The notes: a model not told the origin generated them from the sequence alone. A stretch of 64,000 bases of DNA from Desulfovibrio sp. MES5 (GCF_002237645.1 NZ_MJUZ01000048.1:1-64000), one strand, 5' to 3'. Positions 46,464 to 55,902 are shown, counted from the first letter of the stretch. Program-made: numbers and translations.

Positions 46464-49400
46464 CTAACCCTGATTGCGCGGGTTGAGGGTAATGCGGTTA
46501 CGCTCAACAGCCACTGCCAGTTCGGGCAAAAGGTCGCGCAGGGCGTTCATGTCGCTGGCGTTGGCGGCACGTTCCACACAACTGGCCATACGTGCCAGCA
46601 CGCGGAGGCCGAAGGCATCGGAATCACTGGCGATGCGTCGAGCGGCTTCGCCAACAATGCGGCAGTTGCGGCCCTTGTACGCACGCTGTGCGTCCTCCAT
46701 GGCGGCGTCCAGACGGTGCAGCATCTGCAAAAGAGTTGTATCAACTGGCGGTTGCGCAGCCGCCCTCGAAGGCGCGGAGGGCGCTGTGGGCGCGGCAGGA
46801 CGCGCCGGGATCCTTGCGTCGTCCCTTGTGCCCGATGTCTGCTCTGCGGGGGCAGGCGCTGCGGCTCCCGCGATGAAGTCCACGATGGAGGATTCAGCGT
46901 CGGAACCAGCCTGCCGTGTCGCTGTGGGGCGCTGGGCAACTGCCGCGCTTGTGTCGTTTGCGTCGCCGGTGGGCGGCACGGGCCGGGCAGCCGGTTCTGT
47001 AGACGCCACATTGCCCAAAAGTTTCAGTATGAGCCTGCCGGTTGCCGTGCGCGGCAATTCTCTGGTTTTCTGCGCGGCCTGCACAGGTTCCGCAGAAACC
47101 GTGGCGGCGTTTTTGCGTTCTGTTTCAGACTGTCCGGGCTTGGGCCAGGGGATAGCCCCCAGAGGTTTTGCCGCCGGGGTGGCAGCGGGTTCCGGCATCT
47201 GGCCGCTGGCCCCGGTAACCGCATTGCCAGGAGTTTTCAGTCGCATGGCAGGCGTCAGGTTTGCGGCCTGTGCAGAATGGTCTGCGCTTGCCGCAGGCTT
47301 TGGCGAAACGGGCATGGGTTCGCCTACCCATTCGCCGGGACCGGACAGGCTGGGGCTCACGTAGTCGCGTGGCGCGGCGGCTTCACTGCCTGTGGGAGAA
47401 AGGGCGGCGGAAGCCCCGGCATCAGCGTTGGCGGCGCGCGTTCCCGCAGGAGTTGGCGTGCCAATGGGCATGGGGTCGCCCACCCATTCGTCGCCCCATC
47501 TCAGGTTTTCGTGCAGCGCCGCGCCGGAAGCGGGCAGACTGCGATCCAGGTATTCTTCAGGGCTTGCGGATTGCGGTCTGCCAGCGTCTGCGGCTGTGCG
47601 GGCCTGCGGCGACGTTTGGCCCTGCGGGCTGGCGGATTGTTCACTGCTCGGCTTGTGCAGAGGGGTTGCGGCGGACGCGGCAGGCGTCAGGGGCGCGTTG
47701 ACCGGCCTGAGTATGGCCTCGCCAATCTTGCCCTGAACCGTAATGACGGGTTGCCCCGCATTGGAGGCGGAATTGCTTATGGCGGCAGCGAGGCTGGCGG
47801 CCGGGGCCGGTGACGCGTCTGCCGCCGTTTGCGGCTCTGTTTGCGGCGCGGCGTAAGGCCCGGCCAGAACACCGCCCTGAACCAGGGAGGCCCCTTCGTG
47901 CAGGGACTCACCGTCGGAAGCCTCACCCTCAGCCGTGGCGACTTGCGTTGTGGACGCGCCCGCAATGGCATCTTCCGCCGCGCTTTCGGGCGTTGCGGCG
48001 TCCGCTTGCGACAATGCGGGGCCGCCTGCGGTTGGCGCGCCTACGGCTGAGTCGTCCTGCGCGGATTCGTCCTGCATGGGTTCAGCCTGCACGGGTTCAG
48101 CCAAAGTGGGCTTGTCCTGAATGGGTTCGGCCATCACAGGGCTGGCCATCATATCTTTACTCTGTTCCGCAATATCCGTCCCTTTCTCAGGTCCGGTGTC
48201 GTCAGCCGGGGCGTCAGAAGTCTGTTGCGCCGAAGCGTCATCTGTTATGGCCTGTTCTGGCCCGGAAAGGGCGTTTGCAGCCACGTTCCATGCGGCAGAG
48301 CGTTCAGGCGCGGGACTGGCGTCTCCGTCCCACTGGGGGCCTTCCAGCCCTGCTGCGGCTCTGAAGTCGTCATCATTGACCTGATCCGGGGCACTGGCAT
48401 CTTCAGATGCAGCGGCATCTGAAGATTCAGTGGGTGTGGGCTCGGCAGCCTGTGCGGCGTCCGGCCCAGAGCCCAGCTCAGCGTCTGGCTCCACATCTGG
48501 CTCGACATCCGGCGCGACATGTGGCTCGGCGTCCATTTCCGTATCCAGGTCAACGTCCAGTCTCGCAGCCATATCCGCGTCCTGGCCCGCATCCATATCG
48601 ACGCCCATATCGACGCCAAGGTCATCGTCCAGGGCAACGCCCAGGTCCGCATCCGTATTGACGGAAATTTTTTCGCTGCCGTTGCCTGGGCCATCTGCAT
48701 GCGTGCGGCCAGCAATGCCAGGAAGCGGCAACTGCAGGGAATCGATGTTGGAAAGATCCGGTATGTCGGGATCAGCGGGGTCTTCCGGCTGTTCCGGCAG
48801 GGGGGCCATGTCAGGCAGAAGAGCCCCGGCGTCAGCCACCATGGCGGTATCCAGATCGTCCGCCTCGTCGGGATCGTCCTCCGGTTCGGGCATGGCGGCC
48901 TCAGCCACGGCGGCCTCCGGTTCAGCCACGGGAACCTCGGCCTCGGGCGGAACGGACTGAACGGATTTGCGCATCTGGTCGGTCATGTCCATAATCTGCG
49001 GCAGGGCCGAGAGGTCGGGCAGACGTGAGGCATCTTCACTGGCAGTCTTCCACTGGGTAGCTTCGCCAAAGAGATCGGGCAGGATGGAAGAGGAGGCTTC
49101 AGGAGGGAAGGCATCGTCAGCCGCGTGGGCAGGGGGCACGTCTCCGGCTGGGGTCGCATGGCTGCCGTCTTCCGGCGTTTCCGTCGCGCTGGCGTCGGCT
49201 GCGGCTTCTGGCGCGGCATCGTCCTTAAGCGCGAATCCGGCTTCTTCAAACAGTTCACGCACGGTGAGGGCAAAGGCCGCCCGTTCCACAGGCTCCAGCA
49301 GGGCATGGGTGTACCCGGATTCCGCCAGGGCGTCCCAGCGGCTGTCATCGGCAGTGATGGCCAGAGCCTTGAAAAAGGGCAGGCCAGCCTCAAGAGCCTG

Positions 49401-51854
49401 ATTCTTGAAGCGCTCCAGAACATCGGCCTCGGCAGGTCCATCCATGGGGGAGTGCACCACCAGCAGAAGGGCCGGGGTTTCCCTGTTCAGTTCCAGAGCC
49501 TCGCGCATGGTGCGGGCCTCTGTGCTTTGCAGCCCAAGGGCCGCGATCATGTGGGCCAGGTCCTGCCGCTCCACGGCCCTGTCGGCCACAATGGCCACAT
49601 GCCCGTGACGGGTCTCCGGCGCGGTGGCCTCGTGCTCCAGGGGCTTGAGCCGCAGGGTAAAGGAAATGGTCGTGCCCTGGGGGCCGCATTCGACATTGAG
49701 GTAGCAGTTGTTGGTCCCGGCCAGTTCCCAGGCACGCGTCACGGCAAGTGTGGAGCGGTTGCGCGGCGGCAGGCCCGTGCCGGTATCCGTTACCGTAAAC
49801 AACAGGTGGCCGGGGTCAGCGCTCTCGGGCACACGCCGCACCGAAAGATGCACGGCCCCGCGCGAAGTGGCGCGCACGGCGCTTTCCAGCAGCATGCAAA
49901 GGGTTTCGCGCAGGGTTTGCGCCTGCCCTTCGTACATGTGGCCGAGTTGGGGCGGCATGTACCAGGCGAGCCCAATACCGGCATTTTCTGCCGTGGCGCT
50001 GACGGCGTCGTGGGCCTCACGCACCAGATGCTGGAGGTTGAAAGGACTGCGGGTTTCGCCAATGAGGCTCTGCTCAAGGCTTTTGCCTGGATTATCTATC
50101 ACATGAGCCAGATCGGACGCGGCCTGAAGCATGTTTTCGGCGTACTGGCGCACTGCCGGGGGCAGGGCGCAGTTGCCCAGGGCCGCGCCTTCGCGCATGA
50201 GGCGGTCAAGGGGCGCGCGCAGGGCGTTTTCCCACAGGCCGGGATCAGTGCTGGCAAATCCGGAGCGCCCGTTGGCGTCGGGAGCGCCGGTCTGCGGGCG
50301 CGTTGCCGTTGCGCCGTCCCAGGACATTTCCGATTCGATGGGCGTGCCCAGGGGCGCGTTTTCGCGCGACTGCTTCCAGGCATTGCCGCCAGCGCTGGCC
50401 GTGGGCGGCAGCAGGCGCAGATTGGGATCATCCAGAGGCTGGTCAAGGTTTATGGCCCCGTCTTCCATCATAAGGGCCGCGCCATCACCGGAAAAATCGG
50501 GCATGGCCGGGCCGCCAAGCCCGCCAAACCCATCCAGGCCGGGCAGCGAACCGTCTTTTTTGCCCTTCTTGCGTCCGCGTTCGCCCGCGCCGCTCTGGGC
50601 CATGTCGCGCGGCGCGCCCGTGCCCGCGATGATAAGGGCGCTCAGAGCCGTGCCCCACAGGGGGGCCGAAGCCATAAGGTTGGCGGCATATCCGCTGTCC
50701 AGTCCCAGAACTCCGGCGGTCACAAAGAGGGGCGGCAGCAGGCAGCCCAGCAGAAAGCGCCGTGCCCCGCCAAGCCCCATGATGGCCCCGCCGATGGCGC
50801 TGGGCACAAAGAGCAGGGTGCACATGGGCCACAGGGCCAGATAGCGTATGAGCCAGCCGAAGCCGGGCATGAGGGGCAGCAGCGCCAGCGCCGCGCCCGG
50901 CAGGGAGAGCAGCACGAACTGCGCGTCCAGAAGACGTGAGCGCTGTTTGGCGCGCAAAAGATGGCGGCCCACGTGGGGCAGCAGCATGAGGGCCACGCCG
51001 GGGCTGAGCACGGCGGCGGCCTCCATCATGGTGATGCGCCCTGAGCCGTAGGCGGGCATGCCCATGATGGCCTGGGCCAGGGCAGCGGCCACGTACAGGG
51101 CTGTCCACACGCGCCACTGGCCTTTTTCGGAAAGGCCGCGCAAAAGGCAGAGCAGCATGACCACGGCCAGGGCCAGAATGGCCGCTGTGCCCGAAAGGCT
51201 GCCCCAGTTGTTGGCGGCGTCCTGCGGGGTGCGCAGCATGGGCTCAAACCACAGACCCGGCAGGCCGTCAAGGCGTATGTAGCAGGTCAGGGGTTCGCTG
51301 GTTGCCTCGGGCAGCAGAAGCACGGCGCGCTGCGTCGGGACAATTTCCCGCCACTCGACGTTCTCCGTGAGGGGATTGGCGTGAGGCTCGTAAAGGACAG
51401 GCCCGTCGGGCACGCTTGATCCCATGTCCAGCAGCATGGCCCCGGCTTTTGCGCCCTGCGGCAGGGGCGCAAGGGTAAAGCGCAGCCACATGACCCCCAC
51501 GGCGCGGGGCAGATTTTTCATTTGCAGGGGCTGAAAGGCGCTGGCATTGGCGGGGCTTGCCACTTCCTCCACGTCCATAGTGCCTGTCTGGTCGATAAAG
51601 TACTGAAGCTTGGGCAAGAGCGGAGCGTTGGGCGTCAGCAGAAGGGGCGGCACCATGACTTTTTGCGCGCTGACAGGCGGCGGCGAAAGAAGCGCCTCGG
51701 TGGGCGCGGCCCTGAGCGCGCCCGGCAGCGCGGCCAGGACAATCAGGCACAGAAGCGTGGCGCAGAAGCGTGCAGCCGCGCCGCGACCACGTCGGGACTG
51801 GCGCGCATCGGTGAGGTTCTTGCCGGAATGAAGGCCGGTGGGAGTATGTGTCAT
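46464..51854 (-). CDS. Giant 7TM sensor with pseudo-kinase, pseudo-receiver and Hpt-like parts
   Basis: A 1796-residue protein with: a signal peptide (about 25-50); a periplasmic 7TMR-DISM-like domain; about seven transmembrane helices (about 213-416); and a histidine-kinase-like region. In that region the H-box reads ENALRAPL (about 543), so Asn stands where His is expected, and the N-box reads LLESAVRAT, lacking Asn. The ATP-lid motif DTGTGLPP (about 693) remains. A receiver-like domain (about 750-880) lacks the acceptor Asp (LLLVVHSPMDG) and the Lys (LLEPV). About 800 residues of acidic, Ala/Pro-rich low-complexity sequence follow. The C-terminal helical part (about 1705-1790) resembles Hpt without its His. 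The start at 51854 has AGGCGGA. Function unknown, probably scaffold or sensor. Confidence 0.75.
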   Translation of the reverse strand: MTHTPTGLHSGKNLTDARQSRRGRGAAARFCATLLCLIVLAALPGALRAAPTEALLSPPPVSAQKVMVPPLLLTPNAPLLPKLQYFIDQTGTMDVEEVASPANASAFQPLQMKNLPRAVGVMWLRFTLAPLPQGAKAGAMLLDMGSSVPDGPVLYEPHANPLTENVEWREIVPTQRAVLLLPEATSEPLTCYIRLDGLPGLWFEPMLRTPQDAANNWGSLSGTAAILALAVVMLLCLLRGLSEKGQWRVWTALYVAAALAQAIMGMPAYGSGRITMMEAAAVLSPGVALMLLPHVGRHLLRAKQRSRLLDAQFVLLSLPGAALALLPLMPGFGWLIRYLALWPMCTLLFVPSAIGGAIMGLGGARRFLLGCLLPPLFVTAGVLGLDSGYAANLMASAPLWGTALSALIIAGTGAPRDMAQSGAGERGRKKGKKDGSLPGLDGFGGLGGPAMPDFSGDGAALMMEDGAINLDQPLDDPNLRLLPPTASAGGNAWKQSRENAPLGTPIESEMSWDGATATRPQTGAPDANGRSGFASTDPGLWENALRAPLDRLMREGAALGNCALPPAVRQYAENMLQAASDLAHVIDNPGKSLEQSLIGETRSPFNLQHLVREAHDAVSATAENAGIGLAWYMPPQLGHMYEGQAQTLRETLCMLLESAVRATSRGAVHLSVRRVPESADPGHLLFTVTDTGTGLPPRNRSTLAVTRAWELAGTNNCYLNVECGPQGTTISFTLRLKPLEHEATAPETRHGHVAIVADRAVERQDLAHMIAALGLQSTEARTMREALELNRETPALLLVVHSPMDGPAEADVLERFKNQALEAGLPFFKALAITADDSRWDALAESGYTHALLEPVERAAFALTVRELFEEAGFALKDDAAPEAAADASATETPEDGSHATPAGDVPPAHAADDAFPPEASSSILPDLFGEATQWKTASEDASRLPDLSALPQIMDMTDQMRKSVQSVPPEAEVPVAEPEAAVAEAAMPEPEDDPDEADDLDTAMVADAGALLPDMAPLPEQPEDPADPDIPDLSNIDSLQLPLPGIAGRTHADGPGNGSEKISVNTDADLGVALDDDLGVDMGVDMDAGQDADMAARLDVDLDTEMDAEPHVAPDVEPDVEPDAELGSGPDAAQAAEPTPTESSDAAASEDASAPDQVNDDDFRAAAGLEGPQWDGDASPAPERSAAWNVAANALSGPEQAITDDASAQQTSDAPADDTGPEKGTDIAEQSKDMMASPVMAEPIQDKPTLAEPVQAEPMQDESAQDDSAVGAPTAGGPALSQADAATPESAAEDAIAGASTTQVATAEGEASDGESLHEGASLVQGGVLAGPYAAPQTEPQTAADASPAPAASLAAAISNSASNAGQPVITVQGKIGEAILRPVNAPLTPAASAATPLHKPSSEQSASPQGQTSPQARTAADAGRPQSASPEEYLDRSLPASGAALHENLRWGDEWVGDPMPIGTPTPAGTRAANADAGASAALSPTGSEAAAPRDYVSPSLSGPGEWVGEPMPVSPKPAASADHSAQAANLTPAMRLKTPGNAVTGASGQMPEPAATPAAKPLGAIPWPKPGQSETERKNAATVSAEPVQAAQKTRELPRTATGRLILKLLGNVASTEPAARPVPPTGDANDTSAAVAQRPTATRQAGSDAESSIVDFIAGAAAPAPAEQTSGTRDDARIPARPAAPTAPSAPSRAAAQPPVDTTLLQMLHRLDAAMEDAQRAYKGRNCRIVGEAARRIASDSDAFGLRVLARMASCVERAANASDMNALRDLLPELAVAVERNRITLNPRNQG

Positions 51855-52368
51855 GGTAATTCCGCCTGTATCCTCGGGCTGTATGCGACCATGCCCCTGC
51901 AAGGGCATGTTTTGAAGTTGGAGGAGCGGCTGCGCGCCGCGCCTGCAACTGTAGAGCATTTAACACTTGAAATGCTTGTGTGCGGCAGACAAAAGCCCGC
52001 TACGCGCATTTAGTGACAAGGATTTTCAGGAAAATCCTTGCAGAGCAGTTAGCTCATTTCACTCGTATACTGATCTGGATCAGATGAACTATGAGAATAT
52101 ACATTCTCATAGTTCAAGGCACGCTCGCTGCGGCGTTTAACCGCGCAGACAAATTGCGCTTGCGCCTTTGCAGCAAACGTCTGCTCCCGCAGCCGTCAGA
52201 GCAATTTAAAAAGTACATTGCTCTGGATCAGCGTCTCTTTGCTGCTTTACATGCCAAGGCGTTCATTCTGCCGGAAATGTCCTTTACGGCAGATTTCGCG
52301 CCGCGTTGCGGCGCGCGGCGCTTGCGTGCCGTGTTAGAGCGTACACCTTATTGCAAAGGCAAAATGCT
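51855..52368. other. Intergenic region with B-family repeats
   Basis: 514 bases, no gene. It includes repeat-like pieces: TAGAGCATTTAACACTTGAA near 51953, an AAGGATTTTC-AGG-AAAATCCTT hairpin near 52018-52041, ACTATGAGAAT-ATAC-ATTCTCATAGT near 52087-52114, and the B4 copy extending to about 52375. Confidence 0.5.
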
Positions 52369-52375
52369 CTAATGC
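52060..52375 (+). repeat. Dispersed repeat region, copy B4 (expanded)
   Basis: It contains two GGATCAG starts (about 52073 and 52223), CATTCTGCCGGAAATGTCC, a GC-rich palindromic GCCGCGTTGCGGCGCGCGGC, and a terminal GCAAAGGCAAAATGCTCTA. Order and motifs match copies B1-B3, but with extra sequence between the two halves. Confidence 0.5.
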
Positions 52376-53169
52376 AAATGCTGTATCAGTTCGGAAACGG
52401 GTTTGCCGTCAGGCGCGCGCGCGCCGGGGTTCACCTTCAGCAGGCGCTTCCAGGCGATTTCGGCCTCATCCTTGCGCTTGAGGTCATAGTACAGCACAAC
52501 ACCCTCGTTAAACATGGCATTTTCAAGGTCGGGCTGCAGGGACGAAGCTTTGCGAAAGCTTGCCACGGCCTTGTCGAACTGGCCCAGTTCGCGCTGCATG
52601 ATGCCAAGGTCAGTGAGCACATGCGCGTTGGCGGGCTCAATGGACAGGGAGCGCTCGTACGCCGAGACGGCCTTTTGCGCCTGCCCCGTGTCAAAATAGA
52701 GATTGCCCAGGCTGGCCCAGCGCGAGGCGTCGCGGGGATTGTCCAGCAGGGCTTTTTCCAGTTCGCCTATGTGCGCGGACACTTCGGGCGTCATTTGCGG
52801 CATGCTGGCCTGCGGCGCGGGGCGTGCACCTTCGGGAGCCTGCGCTGGAGCCTGCGCGGCGGGGGCGGCGGCCTGCTGCTGCATGGGCTGCTGGGCGGAA
52901 CCGTGCAGCATGGATGGTATCAGGCTGCCCACATACAGGCCCAGCACCAATGCCAAGCCTACGCCCATGATAAAGGTGCCCTTGCGGACCATGCCTGTAG
53001 GGGCTGTTGGGCCAGCATCCTGCTGTGCTTCCCTGGCGTGGGCCGTGGGGGCCGCCTGAGGGGCTGGACGTGTGCCGGGCAGGGGCGCGCTGGTGGGCGT
53101 AACCTGTGAAGGGGCCTGCTCGTGCGCAGTGCCGGGTGAACTCTTGCTCTTGCTTTTACGACGGGCCAT
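52369..53169 (-). CDS. TPR protein of the cytochrome c maturation cluster (CcmI/CycH-like)
   Basis: A 266-residue protein with a basic Lys/Arg/Ser-rich N-terminus, one transmembrane helix (about 65-85, FIMGVGLALVLGLYVGSL), an Ala/Gln/Pro-rich linker, and three to four TPR repeats (about 130-255; ASLGNLYFDTGQAQKAVSAY). The frame is open to 53409, but MARRKSKSKSS at 53169 has AGAGGTT upstream and is the natural start. In other systems CcmI-type TPR proteins hold the apocytochrome. The place at the end of the ccm genes suggests the same job here, which is inference. Confidence 0.75.
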   Translation of the reverse strand: MARRKSKSKSSPGTAHEQAPSQVTPTSAPLPGTRPAPQAAPTAHAREAQQDAGPTAPTGMVRKGTFIMGVGLALVLGLYVGSLIPSMLHGSAQQPMQQQAAAPAAQAPAQAPEGARPAPQASMPQMTPEVSAHIGELEKALLDNPRDASRWASLGNLYFDTGQAQKAVSAYERSLSIEPANAHVLTDLGIMQRELGQFDKAVASFRKASSLQPDLENAMFNEGVVLYYDLKRKDEAEIAWKRLLKVNPGARAPDGKPVSELIQHLH

Positions 53170-53634
53170 GAAAACCTCTTGGAGCATTTTGCGCCGGAAA
53201 CGGCTGCTTCCGGGGTGTGCTAACGCCAGTTGGGCGGTTGGGTCACATGAAAATATGCCTGGGCCAAAGCGGCGGCGGATACAGGCGGTATTTTTGCCGG
53301 TTGGCGAAGTTGTTGCGGCTTGAAGACCACAATATTTGCAATAAAAGGTACAACCAGTAAAAAAAAGAGGCAAGCCCACAGCTTCTGTATGCGCTGGGGG
53401 CTTGCCCATAGTTGTGCGTCTGGATCAGATCAACTTCGCAAGGCTTCGCATTTCAAGGCGTCGTTCTGCCGAAAATGCGATTTTGGCCGAATCCACATCA
53501 GCGTGCAGTGCGTTGACCCGCGTGCAGCAATTTTCAAAGGCAAACTGCTTTAGAGCGGCATGCCGGTCATTGCGACAATGGCTCTTGCAGCCCAATGGCA
53601 GGGCACGGCGGCGGAGGCTCCGCGCCAGACCGCT
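53170..53634. other. Intergenic region with repeat B2
   Basis: 465 bases without a supported gene. A hairpin with T-rich flank around 53340-53400 could end upstream transcription, and the dispersed repeat B2 takes up 53413-53556. Confidence 0.45.
53413..53556 (+). repeat. Dispersed intergenic repeat, copy B2
   Basis: In order: TGGATCAGATCAACTTCGC, GCTTCGCATTTCAAGGCGTC, GTTCTGCCGAAAATGCGATT, GCGTGCAGTGCGTTGACCCG, and TTTTCAAAGGCAAACTGC. It is the best preserved + strand copy and matches B1 in reverse complement. Confidence 0.7.
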
Positions 53635-54330
53635 CTATTGGTTTTTGCTGGCAGGGGCCTTGGACTTGGCGGCCTTGTCTGCGTTTTTGGCCTTGGCGTT
53701 TTCGCCAGCTGCAGGCGCTGCCTTGGCTGGCGCTGCCGTGGCGTTCTGCTCGGGCTTCGGGGCCTTTTCCAGCTCCTGCATGATGGCCTTTTTGAGTTCA
53801 TCGGAAGCCTTGGGGTCATGAAGACCGGCCGTCAGATGCTCTATGCCCTTGGCAGGGTTTTCAAGAAAATAGATGTACAGCACGCCCAGGCTGTAGCGCA
53901 CTGAGGCTTCGTCCTTGATGGCGAGCACTTTTTCCAGCGCTTCGGCGGCTTCCTTGTTGCGCCCCTGGTTGTGCATGATGACGCCAAGCAGGTACAGCGG
54001 CTTGGAGTTGCTTGCATCCAGCGTTACGGCCCGCTGGGCAAAGGTTTCAGCCGCGTCCCAGTTCTGCGCGCCGATGAGGTGCTCCACCAGGTGGATCATG
54101 GCGGTGCTGTCATTGGGATTTTCCGCGATCTGGCGCATGAGCTTGCCGATCTGCTGGGCGTCGTCTTCCTGCCCGCCCGCCTGGGCCGACGGGCCGGGCC
54201 GCCGTTGCTCGGTAAGGCCGGGACTTTCAAAGCGCTCCTTGAGCGAAGAGGCCAGCATGGCCACAAGGCCAAGGGCCAGCAAGAGAATAAGCGCGCGCGA
54301 AGAGGTGGTGCGCTTGGGGCTGTCAGTCAT
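53635..54330 (-). CDS. Membrane-anchored TPR protein in ccm cluster
   Basis: A 231-residue protein: an N-terminal transmembrane helix (about 12-30, ALILLLALGLVAMLASSL), then TPR-like repeats (about 60-185) and an Ala/Lys-rich tail of about 45 residues. It starts at 54330 inside the end of the ccmD-like gene (overlap of eight bases), so it is translated with the ccm genes. Together with the other TPR gene it may replace the TPR parts of CcmI/CcmH, which I do not find here. Confidence 0.75.
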   Translation of the reverse strand: MTDSPKRTTSSRALILLLALGLVAMLASSLKERFESPGLTEQRRPGPSAQAGGQEDDAQQIGKLMRQIAENPNDSTAMIHLVEHLIGAQNWDAAETFAQRAVTLDASNSKPLYLLGVIMHNQGRNKEAAEALEKVLAIKDEASVRYSLGVLYIYFLENPAKGIEHLTAGLHDPKASDELKKAIMQELEKAPKPEQNATAAPAKAAPAAGENAKAKNADKAAKSKAPASKNQ

Positions 54331-54460
54331 GATTGATAATCTCCCATTGGGCCAGACGTGCGGCAAGGGCGCGCTGGCGCGCTCCCATAAAGGCCAGGTA
54401 CGCGCCAAGGCCAACCCACACGGCGGCATTGGCCATGATAATCCAGGTCAGGGTATCCAT
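54323..54460 (-). CDS. ccmD: CcmD-like small membrane protein
   Basis: A 45-residue protein with one transmembrane helix (WIIMANAAVWVGLGAYLAFM) and a basic cytoplasmic tail (RQRALAARLAQWEI), as in CcmD. CcmD helps release heme-loaded CcmE from CcmABC. GGAGGATAT precedes the ATG at 54460. It sits directly after ccmC, its usual place. Confidence 0.75.
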   Translation of the reverse strand: MDTLTWIIMANAAVWVGLGAYLAFMGARQRALAARLAQWEIINHD

Positions 54461-54532
54461 ATATCCTCCGGGGAAGGCCCGAACCCGCGTCCGCGCAGCG
54501 ATCGCTTGCACGGCATCCTGCGGGCCGCGCGG

Positions 54533-55225
54533 TTACAGTCCTTCTTGCATCAGTCTGTTCTGCTGCAGCGCGTCAAGGCGCGCGGCCAGGTCCAGCTGGC
54601 GTTTGCGAATCCATACCAGCCCGGCCCACAACAGGCCAAAAGAAATCACGCAGGCTATGACTGTCAGGCGCATTTCCGGCTCCAGGCCGCCGCCCTTGTT
54701 GCCGAACACGGCAGGGTGGATGGAGCGCCAGATGCGGGCGGACAAAAACACCAGAGGCACGTCCAGAAAGGCCACAACGCCCACCACCGCGCAGACCACG
54801 TTGCGGCGCTGCTGCGGCAGGTCGAGGCCGCGCAGCACAAGGTAGCCTGCGTAGATGAACCACATGATGAGGGTGGTTGTGAGGCGGGGGTCCCACGTCC
54901 ACCAGACGCCCCACGAACGGCGCGCCCACAGCATGCCGGTGACAAGCGCCAGCCCGCTCAGCAGCACGCCCGTTTCGGCGGCGGCGGCGCACAGGCGGTC
55001 AGCGGCAGGATTGCGACGCCACAGATAGGCTACCGAGCCCAGAAACACCACAAAAAAGCTCATGAGCGCCCACCAGGCCAGAGGCAGGTGAACGTAAAAA
55101 ATCTTTTGCGGCAGCCCCAGGGTCTGCTCCACTGGGGCATAGGCATAGATAAGCCACTGGCAGGCGGCGAAAGCCAGGCCGCCCAGAAGGGCCAGCAGCT
55201 GCGGCAGCGCAGAAAATTTGGGCAT
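54533..55225 (-). CDS. ccmC: Heme handling protein CcmC
   Basis: A 230-residue inner-membrane protein with six transmembrane helices that loads heme onto CcmE. The tryptophan-rich periplasmic motif is WGVWWTWDPRLT (about 105), and the two conserved His are in FYVHLPLAW (about 46) and SIHPAVF (about 170). The start overlaps the ccmB stop by one base. Confidence 0.93.
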   Translation of the reverse strand: MPKFSALPQLLALLGGLAFAACQWLIYAYAPVEQTLGLPQKIFYVHLPLAWWALMSFFVVFLGSVAYLWRRNPAADRLCAAAAETGVLLSGLALVTGMLWARRSWGVWWTWDPRLTTTLIMWFIYAGYLVLRGLDLPQQRRNVVCAVVGVVAFLDVPLVFLSARIWRSIHPAVFGNKGGGLEPEMRLTVIACVISFGLLWAGLVWIRKRQLDLAARLDALQQNRLMQEGL

Positions 55226-55902
55226 TATTCGTCTCCCGCGTAGATATGGCCGAACAGCAGCAGCCCGGCCCCTAAAAATACGGCGTCAAAAGCCGCCGCC
55301 ACCCCAAGCCAAATGCCGGGGCCGTCGGCGCTGGGCGCGCCAAGGGCTTGCGCCCCCACGCTTATGCCCGCCAGCAAGAGGGGCGTCAGCAAAGGAAAAA
55401 GCACAATGCTCAGCAGCGATTCGCGCGCGGCCTGCCCCTGAGCCAGAGCGCCCAGCAGGGAACCCATGGCGCACATGCCCACGTCCGTGAGGGCCAGGGC
55501 GGCCAAAGCCTGCGGCAGGGGACCACTGAGTTCCTGCCCAAGAAAGATCACGCCCGCGGGCAAAAATATGATCTGGGCCAAGAGCAGCAAAATCAGCCCG
55601 GCGCAGCCCTTGCCAAGCCATACGGCCTGGATGGGCGCGGGGCAGAGCAGCAGGCCCAGGCGGGAGTTGTTGGCCTCTTCAAGCGCGTACAGCTGATTGA
55701 AGATCAGCACCTGGCAAAAGGCGGAACTGAGCCAGAACACGGCAGCCGCGCTTTGCGGCGTCATGCGTTCGCCCACGCCCTGCGACAGGCTGAAAACAAA
55801 GAGCAGCAGCAGGCCGAGCAGCAGGGCCTGCACAAGACCGCTGCCGCGCGCCAGCGTGAGGGAAAGGTCCTTGCGGGCCATGGCCAGGGTCAGGCGCAGC
55901 AC
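55225..55902 (-). CDS. ccmB: CcmB, membrane subunit of the ccm ABC complex
   Basis: A 225-residue protein with six transmembrane helices (start MLRLTLAMARKDLSLTLARG). It partners CcmA and CcmC in the ATP-driven release of holo-CcmE. It overlaps the end of ccmA by 13 bases and ccmC by one. Confidence 0.9.
   Translation of the reverse strand: MLRLTLAMARKDLSLTLARGSGLVQALLLGLLLLFVFSLSQGVGERMTPQSAAAVFWLSSAFCQVLIFNQLYALEEANNSRLGLLLCPAPIQAVWLGKGCAGLILLLLAQIIFLPAGVIFLGQELSGPLPQALAALALTDVGMCAMGSLLGALAQGQAARESLLSIVLFPLLTPLLLAGISVGAQALGAPSADGPGIWLGVAAAFDAVFLGAGLLLFGHIYAGDE

Noticed and set aside
46149..47813. 554-codon + strand frame and others opposite the giant sensor gene
   Set aside because: These are Arg/Gly/Ala/Cys-rich shadows of the low-complexity region, with no ribosome sites.
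49125..50939. 604-codon + strand frame opposite the kinase-like part of the giant gene
   Set aside because: The minus strand encodes recognisable sensor and ATPase-like motifs. The antisense product is not protein-like.
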